DNA from: JALSIF01 sp026981635 [NCBI: bacterium] | Lineage (GTDB): Bacteria; 4484-113; JALSIF01 | Direction of reading: 5' to 3' | Length of the DNA stretch: 13,793 bases | Assembly: GCA_026981635.1 (NCBI GenBank) | Contig: JALSIF010000219.1 | Coordinates: forward strand, 1-13,793 | The notes under the pieces: model-generated | The model's input: only the letters and a program-made list of their open reading frames with translations | Database searches by the model: none | What the model was told of the DNA's origin: nothing | Shown: positions 8,317 through 13,793 of the stretch, piece by piece | How the letters are laid out: each line of letters opens with the position of its first letter | Position numbering within the stretch: position 1 is the stretch's first letter | Position numbers and translations under genes: made by a program

Positions 8317-8880
8317 CTAGGCCATCAGGCGAGCCTCCGGTGCATTGAGCAATTCATAGAGCTCCTTGAGGGCGGTGCTCAGGCTTCCGTCTATCACCCG
8401 ATCGCGGCCCAGGTAGACCACCAGGCCACCCAGCAGGTCGGGATTCACCCTGAAGGTGGTGCGGAAGTTGTAGTCACTGAACTTCTTAATCACCGCAAGA
8501 AGCTCCTGCTTCTCCTCCTCGGTGAGCTCCACCGCACTCTCCACCACCACATCCTCCACCCCGCGATAGCGGTCGGTGAGGATGTCGTAGTAGTCCAGCA
8601 CCGCCTGAATGTCGGCCGCCCTCCCCCTGCGCAGCATGAGTCTGATCAGCTCAAGCAGGGGTCTTGCGGGAGGCTCCTCAAATAGCTCCTGGATAAACTG
8701 GAGCTTGGCCTCCAGGCTGATCTCGGGGTGCTGGATGAAGCGGCGCACCTCGGGATCGGAAAGCTTTTTCTCCAGGTACATGGCCTGCTGGTCAATCTCC
8801 TCCACCAGCCCCTTCTCTTTAGCCAGCTCAAACAGGGCGGTGGCGTAGCGCTTGGCCACTGGCAGATTTACTCCCTTCAT
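8317..8880 (-). CDS. atpH: F-type ATP synthase delta subunit
   Basis: Delta subunit (OSCP homologue), part of the peripheral stalk joining the b subunits to the top of F1. It has 187 aa, typical for the family. The N-terminal helical domain starts VAKRYATALFELAKEKG and contains LIRLMLRRGRAADI. The C-terminal region has VESAVELTEEEKQEL and PDLLGGLVVYLGRDRVIDGSLSTAL, matching the family's conserved GG and VIDGS positions. The ATG at 8878-8880 is 11 nt after the atpF stop with only a weak G-rich ribosome-binding site, so coupling to atpF is likely. The order b, delta, alpha is the classic F-ATPase arrangement. Confidence 0.97.
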   Translation of the reverse strand: MKGVNLPVAKRYATALFELAKEKGLVEEIDQQAMYLEKKLSDPEVRRFIQHPEISLEAKLQFIQELFEEPPARPLLELIRLMLRRGRAADIQAVLDYYDILTDRYRGVEDVVVESAVELTEEEKQELLAVIKKFSDYNFRTTFRVNPDLLGGLVVYLGRDRVIDGSLSTALKELYELLNAPEARLMA

Positions 8881-8891
8881 GGCCGCCCCAC

Positions 8892-9383
8892 TCAGAGCTC
8901 CCTTAGCTCGCCGATGAAGCGCCTGACCAGCTGGTGGTGCTTCTCTTCATCCAGACCCTCGCGGAGGACCTTGCGGGTGAGGTCAAAGCTAAGGTCAATG
9001 GCCAGGCGGCGGATCTCCTCCTTGGCCGCCTCCCGCTCCCGCTCAATCTCCTCGCGGGCTCGCTGGAGCATACGCTCCTTCTGCAGCTCCGCCTCCTCAC
9101 GAAGCTTCTCGGCCAGCTCCTCCCCTTTGCGCATCGCCTCCTGGAAGCGCTTCTGGGCCTCGTCCTCAATCTTTCTCAGCCTCTCCTCCAGCTCCTTCTG
9201 GCGCTGGTCAAGCTCCGCCTGTCGCCGCTCGGCCTCCTTGAAACCCTGCTCAATCAAGGCCCGGCGCTGGTCAATTACCTCCACCACCGGCTTCCAGGCC
9301 AGCCGGTAGAGGACATACCAGAAGACCAGCGTGCCGATGAGGGCGATGGGGATGAGCTTTACCTGTTCAATGAAGAATTCCAC
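8892..9383 (-). CDS. atpF: F-type ATP synthase b subunit
   Basis: b subunit of Fo, the peripheral stalk that holds the stator. It has 163 aa: one N-terminal membrane helix at about 9-29 (LIPIALIGTLVFWYVLYRL), then WKPVVEVIDQRR and a long, strongly charged coiled-coil region (about 40-140) rich in Glu, Arg, Lys and Gln, ending in a helix that would contact delta. Only one b-type gene is present, so the stalk is probably a homodimer. The GTG start at 9381-9383 is fixed by AGGAGG (9390-9395) at 6 nt, which overlaps the stop codon of atpE; this gives coupled translation. Confidence 0.97.
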   Translation of the reverse strand: MEFFIEQVKLIPIALIGTLVFWYVLYRLAWKPVVEVIDQRRALIEQGFKEAERRQAELDQRQKELEERLRKIEDEAQKRFQEAMRKGEELAEKLREEAELQKERMLQRAREEIEREREAAKEEIRRLAIDLSFDLTRKVLREGLDEEKHHQLVRRFIGELREL

Positions 9384-9393
9384 CCGCGCCCTC

Positions 9394-9609
9394 CTACTTT
9401 ACGAAGGCGATCAGGAGCACGTAGAGGGTGAGCGCCTCAATGAAGCCCGCACCGATCAGCATGGCGGTCTGGATGCGGCCGATGGCCTCCGGCTGACGGC
9501 CCATCGCCTGCATGGCACCCATGCCCAGCAGGCCGATGCCGATGCCGCTGCCGATCACCGACAGACCAACTCCAAGTGCGTATCCGGCTCCCTCTGCTGG
9601 AATGCCCAT
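9394..9609 (-). CDS. atpE: F-type ATP synthase c subunit (proteolipid)
   Basis: Membrane-ring subunit carrying the translocated ion. It has 71 aa with two membrane helices: the first about 12-35, including GSGIGIGLLGMGA, the second about 47-69 (MLIGAGFIEALTLYVLLIAF). The polar loop RQPE (38-41) is typical. The ion-binding carboxylate is Glu58. In Na+-type rings, such as that of Ilyobacter tartaricus, a Gln in helix 1 and a Ser after the Glu complete the site; here these positions are Ile25 and Ala59, so H+ coupling is inferred. The frame runs open upstream to 9735, overlapping atpB, but ATG 9607-9609 gives the normal c-subunit start and has AAGGAGG (9621-9627) 11 nt upstream. Confidence 0.97.
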   Translation of the reverse strand: MGIPAEGAGYALGVGLSVIGSGIGIGLLGMGAMQAMGRQPEAIGRIQTAMLIGAGFIEALTLYVLLIAFVK

Positions 9610-9653
9610 TTTGGTTCTTTCCTCCTTCTTGGAATTTGTGGATCTCTCTTTGG

Positions 9654-9669
9654 CCCCGCTTGGGCGGGG
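9654..9669 (-). promoter_or_regulatory. Intercistronic hairpin between atpB and atpE
   Basis: In the 85-bp gap before atpE, CCCCGC and GCGGGG form a perfect 6-bp G/C stem with a 4-nt loop. No T-tract follows on the minus strand, so termination is unlikely. In E. coli the atpB-atpE gap enhances c translation, as c is needed in many more copies than a. A comparable stabilising or processing role here is inference. Confidence 0.45.
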
Positions 9670-9694
9670 ATAGCTTACAAGGATCGGTTCTAGC

Positions 9695-10582
9695 CTAGGC
9701 GGCGTGGCCCGCCTCCTCGTGGGCGTGCTCCTCATGGGGAAGGGATAGGGCGATATAGAGGGTGGAGAGGAGAGAAAAGATTACCGCCTGGATCACCGAG
9801 AGCAGTGCGGCCAGGAAGATGAAGAAGAAGTAGAGGAAGACGCCCATGAACTTGGGAAGTAGGCCGGTGCCCACCGTACCTACCACTAGGCCGCCAAACA
9901 CGGCCAGGAGCACATCCTTGGAGAAGATGTTGCCGAACAGTCGCAGGGAGAGGCTCACCGGTCGCATGAGCTTCTCCATCAAGTGGATGATGGCAAACAG
10001 CGCCCCCAGAAGGACGGTCATCACCAAGGGAAGGGAGGGGTCGTAGCCCACCAGGTGGAGGAAATACTTCTTGGGGCCGTTTCTCACCAGCTCGGTTATC
10101 TCGGTGGCGAAAAATACCACCAGCGCCATGCCGAAGTTGATCCCCCACACCGAGGAGGGAGGCTTCATCAGTACCACCAGCTCAAAGAAATTCATGAAGA
10201 GGATGACCACAAACAGCCCTCCCACCAGGCCGATGTAGCGGTCAACCTCCTTGGCACCCAGGATCTCCCCGAAGAATCTCCTCAGCCCGTCCACCACCCA
10301 CTCGGTGAAGATGGCAAACCGGCTCCCCGGCTTTACCCTGACCAGGCGGGAGAAAACCACCGCCCAGCCGAGGACGATGACGAGGGCTAGGGTGAAATAG
10401 AAAACAGTAGAGATATCCTTCACCGTGTAGGCGAAGAGGTCGGAGCCAAAAAGCTTGAACACTACCGTCTCCGGTGACGCATCAGGTAGTGCTCGTAGGA
10501 AAAGCAGGGTAACAAGATCGGGGAGCTCGGGTACGTGTACCCCGGCTGCCTCACCACCTTCACCGCCAACCAGGATAAACAT
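9695..10582 (-). CDS. atpB: F-type ATP synthase a subunit
   Basis: Stator subunit of Fo that provides the two proton half-channels next to the c-ring. It has 295 aa from the chosen start, with five to six hydrophobic helices. The key segment is PVSLSLRLFGNIFSKDVLLAVFGG (208-231): essential Arg214 and Asn218 are present, and Asp223 sits where E. coli has Glu219, with Lys222 in place of Gly218. The last helix has IQAVIFSLLSTLYIALS with Gln265. The C-terminal tail, HEEHAHEEAGHAA, is His/Glu-rich and could bind metal or protons. The frame is open upstream to 10702, but ATG 10580-10582 is preferred: it lies 8 nt after the previous stop, follows AGGTGG at 4 nt, and avoids a 40-aa non-membrane extension. 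Confidence 0.95.
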   Translation of the reverse strand: MFILVGGEGGEAAGVHVPELPDLVTLLFLRALPDASPETVVFKLFGSDLFAYTVKDISTVFYFTLALVIVLGWAVVFSRLVRVKPGSRFAIFTEWVVDGLRRFFGEILGAKEVDRYIGLVGGLFVVILFMNFFELVVLMKPPSSVWGINFGMALVVFFATEITELVRNGPKKYFLHLVGYDPSLPLVMTVLLGALFAIIHLMEKLMRPVSLSLRLFGNIFSKDVLLAVFGGLVVGTVGTGLLPKFMGVFLYFFFIFLAALLSVIQAVIFSLLSTLYIALSLPHEEHAHEEAGHAA

Positions 10583-10590
10583 CCTTCCAC

Positions 10591-11046
10591 CTACCTGCCT
10601 AACTCTGAGTGCCTCTTTCGCCCGCTTCCCCAAAGCTGGGACACACCCAGCCCCAGCAGGGTCGCGGGTACCGCTCCCACGCCCACAACAAGCCCCATCC
10701 ACTCGCCTCTAAGCCACCAGAAGATGGGGATAAGGCTAAGGAGCGCCGAGAGTTTAGCAACGAGAACTAGAAGTGTAAACCAGCCCGGCGGGGCGGGCCG
10801 ATCACCCCCCCCATGGAGGGGACGAAACAGGCTCCGAATGGTTGCCCCAAGCAGCAGCCAGTTTATAAGCGACCATCCCCCCATCACCAGCAAGGAGCGG
10901 TAGGTAAGGCCGGGAACTAGGGGAACAAGTGCCAGCCAAGCCAGGGTCCAGAAGAGGATGCCCAGGGCGACCCTGCTTTCCCGGTAGGGGGAATCGGGGT
11001 CGGCCGAAAACACCTCCCGCACCCAGCTTGGATCAGGAGCTGCCAT
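10591..11046 (-). CDS. atpI: AtpI-like ATP synthase accessory membrane protein
   Basis: A 151-aa membrane protein with four predicted helices at about 25-45, 50-70, 89-111 and 115-138 and a basic C-terminus (GSGRKRHSELGR). Position (just before atpB), length and topology fit the ATP synthase subunit I family, whose members assist c-ring assembly and, with AtpZ, have been linked to Mg2+/Ca2+ transport. The helix-2 segment GWSLINWLLLGATIRSLF resembles the conserved part of that family. The ATG at 11044-11046 lies inside the preceding gene, with a 14-bp overlap, so translation is probably coupled. The identification rests on context and topology more than on residues. Confidence 0.7.
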   Translation of the reverse strand: MAAPDPSWVREVFSADPDSPYRESRVALGILFWTLAWLALVPLVPGLTYRSLLVMGGWSLINWLLLGATIRSLFRPLHGGGDRPAPPGWFTLLVLVAKLSALLSLIPIFWWLRGEWMGLVVGVGAVPATLLGLGVSQLWGSGRKRHSELGR

Positions 11047-11278
11047 CGGTGAGTTTGGCCACCTGGCCGATGAGATTTGCCACCTCTATCAGACTTGCCA
11101 CCAGCCCCAGCAGGGTGACCAGGGGCATCAGGAAGGTGGTGCCCAGCTTGCCGTCCAAGAATCTGCCCAGAAAGAAGCCCACCAGGGGACCCGCCACCAT
11201 CACCATGGGGATGGTGCTGGCGATGGCATAGATCCTTAGCTGGCGGCTTAGCCCCTTGGGGTCGTCAAAGAAGCCCAC
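11033..11278 (-). CDS. atpZ: AtpZ-type F1Fo-ATPase accessory protein
   Basis: An 81-aa protein with two membrane helices, about 17-41 and 48-70. The hairpin VGFFLGRFLDGKLGTTFLMPLVTLLGLVASLIEV carries the GxxxGxxLD pattern and the position at the operon head typical of the small ATPase gene 1/AtpZ family. Members act with AtpI in ATP synthase assembly or divalent-cation supply. The GTG start at 11276-11278 is the only sensible one in frame, but an AGGGGG ribosome-binding candidate is 14 nt away, farther than normal. It is the first gene of the atp cluster, 18 bp after the protease stop and overlapping the next gene. A nearby ATG at 11285 is out of frame. Confidence 0.85.
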   Translation of the reverse strand: MGFFDDPKGLSRQLRIYAIASTIPMVMVAGPLVGFFLGRFLDGKLGTTFLMPLVTLLGLVASLIEVANLIGQVAKLTDGSS

Positions 11279-11296
11279 TGGCCATAGCTTAGCCCC

Positions 11297-13306
11297 CTAG
11301 GGCATAAAACGGACAATCCAGGGCAGGTCCCGCTCGTCCACCACGCCGTCTCCCGACGGGTCCAGCCAGGGGCGGAAGAGACCGCTGGTGTTGTCCACCC
11401 CCAGGGGGAGCAGGTCGTTCAGGGTCTCCACATCCTTCCCGTCCACCACCCCATCCTCGTTGAGGTCACCCCTAAGGCTCATCACGTCAATGAGCACCAC
11501 ATCCTCCGAGGAGCCGAACTGGGGGCTGTCCACCTGGGCGCGGATGCGGTAGCGGCCGTTTCTGAGCCCGCCGAGCTGGAGGGCAAAGATGGCCGGCACC
11601 CCGTCCTCCACCCCATAGGGCTCGGCTGAGACCTCCCCCTCCCGCTCAAAGAAGAGGCGCACCTGGCTGGTGTCTCCCGGCCCCTTCACTTCAACCCGGA
11701 TGCGAAAGTCGTTTACTCCCATGGTGTTGTAGAAGGAGAGGTTGGGCGGGCTTACGATCTGGGCCCGGGGCAGGGGTCGGCCGATGTCCAGCGAAAAGCT
11801 CACCCCGTTGTTCTGGGCCAAACGCTGAATCTGGCTTATGTCAATGGAGTAGCTCCCGTCATAGGAGACCAGTGGCGGATTGGTGTTGCGGTTAAGCTCG
11901 GTCACCCCGGCCGTCCCCGGAGCGGGGTCGCCACCGTCACCCAGGTTGCCGGTCCCCTCAAAGCCCATCAGGTCAAAGTTGCCATCGGCCTGGATGAGGC
12001 GCAGGAAGGGGTGGAGGTCGGGATGGGGGTCCTCAAAGTCGTTGACGTTATACATGTTTTGCGGCCGGTTGGGGGAGAGGAGCAGCTCCACCATGCGCTC
12101 ATCCACCTGCCAGATGAGCAGGCCGGGAACCGGGTCGGTGCCGGTGGAGGGCTGATCGCCGAGATAGACAAAGGAGTTTCGCCTCGCCTCAAGCAGGAAG
12201 TACTCCTTCCCCTCGCTGCCGGGGACATCAATCCGGATCACCCTGCCCCGCCCCTCCGCCTGGTCGGCATCCAGCAGGAAGACGTTGAAGTCGTCAAAGT
12301 CCTGCAGGGTGGCCTGGTCCCAGCGAAGCAGTATCCGGCTTAGGGCAGAGGGGATGACGGCAGGGTCGGTGAAGGGGCCGAAGCCCATGATGTCCCAGTA
12401 GCCCACCCCGAATGACTCATCGCCGTCGTCGCCCGGATTGCCGCCCAGTTCGGCAAAGCGGGACAGGGGCCCATAGTCGTAGTAGTCGGGCAAGCCCATG
12501 AGATGGCCCACCTCGTGCTCAAAGAAGTGGAGCCCGTTGTCAATGTGGGACTGGTGGATGAAGATGGCCCTCCTTACCACCTTTCCGTCGTAGGTGGTCC
12601 CCAGGTCCATGAGCTGGCGGGTGAAGGGGACAAAGTCCTCAATGTCGGTGGGCAGGATAAAGATTATCCCGTCAACGTCGCCGTTCTGGTCGCTGTCAAA
12701 CTGGGCAAAGTCCACCTCCTGATCGGCAAGCTCCAGCCAGCCCCTAACATCGTCGTCGGTGATGCCGGTGAAGGGGTCGCCTCCCCCGTAGGTGTGACCG
12801 AGCTGATAGATCTCACCATCCTCGGCAGGATAGATGGAGCCGGTGAGGTCCAGCGAGCCGATGGTCTCGTCGTCCAGCCGGCGGGGAGTGGGGTCAAAGG
12901 TGGCCGGGTCGTAGTAGCTTGCCCGCCGGTAGTACTCCCTAAGGGACTCCTCCCCGTCCTCCGGGTCAACCGAGAAGAGGCGCTGGCTGATCTGCTGGTT
13001 GGTGTAGGCCAGGCCGTCAAAGTCGGTCAGGTAGCCCACCTTTAGCACCAGCAGGCGGATGGCCCCCCGGGTGGGCATGGTGTCATCAAAGGAGGGCTGC
13101 TCCGCCCCAAGCTTCCCCCCAAAGTAGAGGTCAAGCACGGTGGGCCCCTGGTAGCGGTCAAGCATCAGGGGAGGGGGCGGGGAGTTGCCAGTATGGCTGG
13201 GGAGTTCCCCCTCCGGCCGGCCCTGCCTCCCGCAGGAGAGGGAAAGGGCGAGCGCCAGGAAAATCACCAGGGAAAGCACACCTGAAGCTCTGAGGCTCAT
13301 CCTCAT
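11297..13306 (-). CDS. Exported M6-type (immune inhibitor A-like) metalloprotease with dockerin-like C-terminus
   Basis: A 669-aa secreted protease. The N-terminus has a basic start, a hydrophobic core (LSLVIFLALALSLS) and Cys25, giving a lipoprotein-like cleavage site, although Ser at -3 is unusual. A Pro-rich linker follows (44-47). From about 83, GAIRLLVLKVGYLTDF, SLREYYRRASYYDP and a calcium-type DSDQNGDVD (204-212) match the M6 plan. The active site is HEVGHLMGLPD (264-274): zinc His264 and His268, catalytic Glu265 and the third ligand Asp274. GYWDIMGFG (302-310) supplies the Met-turn region. Residues 612-669 hold two dockerin-type calcium loops, DLNEDGVVD and DPSGDGVVD. Two in-frame ATGs (13306, 13300) lie at the start, with AGAGGG about 5 nt before the first. 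The substrate is unknown; extracellular protein degradation is the family role. Confidence 0.92.
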   Translation of the reverse strand: MRMSLRASGVLSLVIFLALALSLSCGRQGRPEGELPSHTGNSPPPPLMLDRYQGPTVLDLYFGGKLGAEQPSFDDTMPTRGAIRLLVLKVGYLTDFDGLAYTNQQISQRLFSVDPEDGEESLREYYRRASYYDPATFDPTPRRLDDETIGSLDLTGSIYPAEDGEIYQLGHTYGGGDPFTGITDDDVRGWLELADQEVDFAQFDSDQNGDVDGIIFILPTDIEDFVPFTRQLMDLGTTYDGKVVRRAIFIHQSHIDNGLHFFEHEVGHLMGLPDYYDYGPLSRFAELGGNPGDDGDESFGVGYWDIMGFGPFTDPAVIPSALSRILLRWDQATLQDFDDFNVFLLDADQAEGRGRVIRIDVPGSEGKEYFLLEARRNSFVYLGDQPSTGTDPVPGLLIWQVDERMVELLLSPNRPQNMYNVNDFEDPHPDLHPFLRLIQADGNFDLMGFEGTGNLGDGGDPAPGTAGVTELNRNTNPPLVSYDGSYSIDISQIQRLAQNNGVSFSLDIGRPLPRAQIVSPPNLSFYNTMGVNDFRIRVEVKGPGDTSQVRLFFEREGEVSAEPYGVEDGVPAIFALQLGGLRNGRYRIRAQVDSPQFGSSEDVVLIDVMSLRGDLNEDGVVDGKDVETLNDLLPLGVDNTSGLFRPWLDPSGDGVVDERDLPWIVRFMP

Positions 13307-13361
13307 CCCAGCCCTCTCACCTCTAGCTTACCCAAGATGGAGGGCAGGGATGACCGACCGG

Positions 13362-13377
13362 AGCCCCATTTGGGGCT
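13362..13377. repeat. Hairpin downstream of the partial exported gene
   Basis: AGCCCC (13362-13367) and GGGGCT (13372-13377) form a perfect 6-bp stem with a 4-nt loop, 8 bp after the stop of the minus-strand partial gene. There is no T-tract on either strand, so this could be a weak or Rho-assisted 3' end, or an RNA-stability element. The 78-bp gap up to the protease start shows no convincing promoter hexamers beyond a TANNNT at about 13325-13330. Confidence 0.35.
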
Positions 13378-13384
13378 GGCTCTC

Positions 13385-13793
13385 CTACTGCGCCGGGCAG
13401 CCGCCGATGGCGTCAAAGGAGTAGTGGTGGAGGGTCTCCGACTCTGCCTCAACCGCCCCCTCCAGGTTGAAGGTCATGCCGGTGGGCAGGCCGGCCGGCT
13501 GGACCGGGTAGGCGGCAAGCACATAGTCGCTGCCCGGCCCTCCCGCCAGGAGCATCCCCCGGTCAAAGCTAGCGTAGCGCTGGTCCTCTGGCTCCTCAAT
13601 GCCGGTGGGGCCATAGAAGAGATAGACGTCCACCCCCTGGTGCTCCATGTCCAGGTTGAAGGCGAGAAGCGACTCGGCCCCGCCGCTTGAGGTGTCGCCG
13701 GTGTTGGGGTTCTGGTCCTGGTCCAGGGCGACCCAGTAGCCCATCTTTAGCACCCGGTCCCCGTCGGTCTGGACCACCTGGGTGGGCAGGGGC
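13385..13793 (-). CDS. C-terminal part of a probable exported beta-rich protein (5' partial)
   Basis: The frame runs open to the window edge, leaving 135 C-terminal residues. The GTG at 13777 is internal. The fragment is rich in Gly, Asp, Glu and Tyr with alternating hydrophobic residues, as in a beta-sandwich. GYWVALDQDQNPNTGD and GGAESLLAFNLD recall calcium- or sugar-binding modules of extracellular proteins with DxDxNPxTG loops, but I cannot name the family. It ends in IGGCPAQ with a single Cys near the C-terminus. Export cannot be confirmed because the N-terminus is missing. It precedes the dockerin-like protease on the same strand by 78 bp, suggesting a shared extracellular function, which is inference. 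Confidence 0.8.
   Translation of the reverse strand, partial: PLPTQVVQTDGDRVLKMGYWVALDQDQNPNTGDTSSGGAESLLAFNLDMEHQGVDVYLFYGPTGIEEPEDQRYASFDRGMLLAGGPGSDYVLAAYPVQPAGLPTGMTFNLEGAVEAESETLHHYSFDAIGGCPAQ

Noticed and set aside
9394-9609. Na+-coupled ATP synthase
   Set aside because: Although Glu58 and Tyr63 fit, the helix-1 Gln and the Ser after the Glu needed for Na+ are Ile25 and Ala59.
9394-9735. A longer atpE starting at 9735 (113 aa)
   Set aside because: It would overlap atpB and add 42 residues of Arg/Pro/Ser-rich sequence before a normal c-subunit start that has its own AAGGAGG.
9695-10702. A longer atpB starting at 10702 (335 aa)
   Set aside because: The extra 40 residues overlap the atpI-like gene, contain no helix typical of subunit a, and lack the ribosome-binding site seen before 10582.

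Overview
This is a G+C-rich bacterial window, roughly 60% by eye. Its core is a complete F-type ATP synthase operon on the minus strand. In transcription order, from high to low coordinates, it reads atpZ, an atpI-like gene, atpB (a), atpE (c), atpF (b), atpH (delta), atpA (alpha), an unrecognised 145-aa gene, atpG (gamma), atpD (beta) and atpC (epsilon). Spacing is tight throughout, with overlaps or short gaps, so the genes are probably co-transcribed and partly translationally coupled. The c subunit has the H+-type rather than the Na+-type ligand pattern. The odd member is the extra ORF between atpA and atpG, at 6272-6709.

Upstream of the operon on the same strand (11297-13793) are two genes that look exported. 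One is the C-terminal end of a beta-rich protein cut by the window edge. The other is a complete 669-aa M6-type (immune inhibitor A-like) metalloprotease with a lipoprotein-like signal and a C-terminal dockerin-like pair of calcium loops. Its stop codon lies only 18 bp before atpZ, so no long promoter region separates them.

Downstream of atpC, after a 99-bp leader with possible alternative RNA structures, lies nadA (quinolinate synthase, NAD biosynthesis). Further left is a divergent pair sharing an 88-bp promoter region. One gene encodes a cysteine-rich protein with a C-terminal domain resembling nucleoside deoxyribosyltransferase/TIR-like folds (minus strand, TTG start). The other encodes a 96-aa putative zinc-ribbon protein (plus strand, possibly leaderless). 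The left edge holds a WbpP-like nucleotide-sugar epimerase that lacks its first few residues and converges on the cysteine-rich gene with overlapping stop codons.

The phylum cannot be fixed from the sequence alone. The lipoprotein-like signal, dockerin module, complete F-ATPase and frequent GTG/TTG starts fit a poorly sampled GC-rich bacterial lineage. A lineage-level oddity is stop-codon use: of 17 stops, 12 are TAG, 5 are TGA and none is TAA. No RNA genes, mobile elements or CRISPR arrays were seen, and no stretch above 300 bp lacks a gene.
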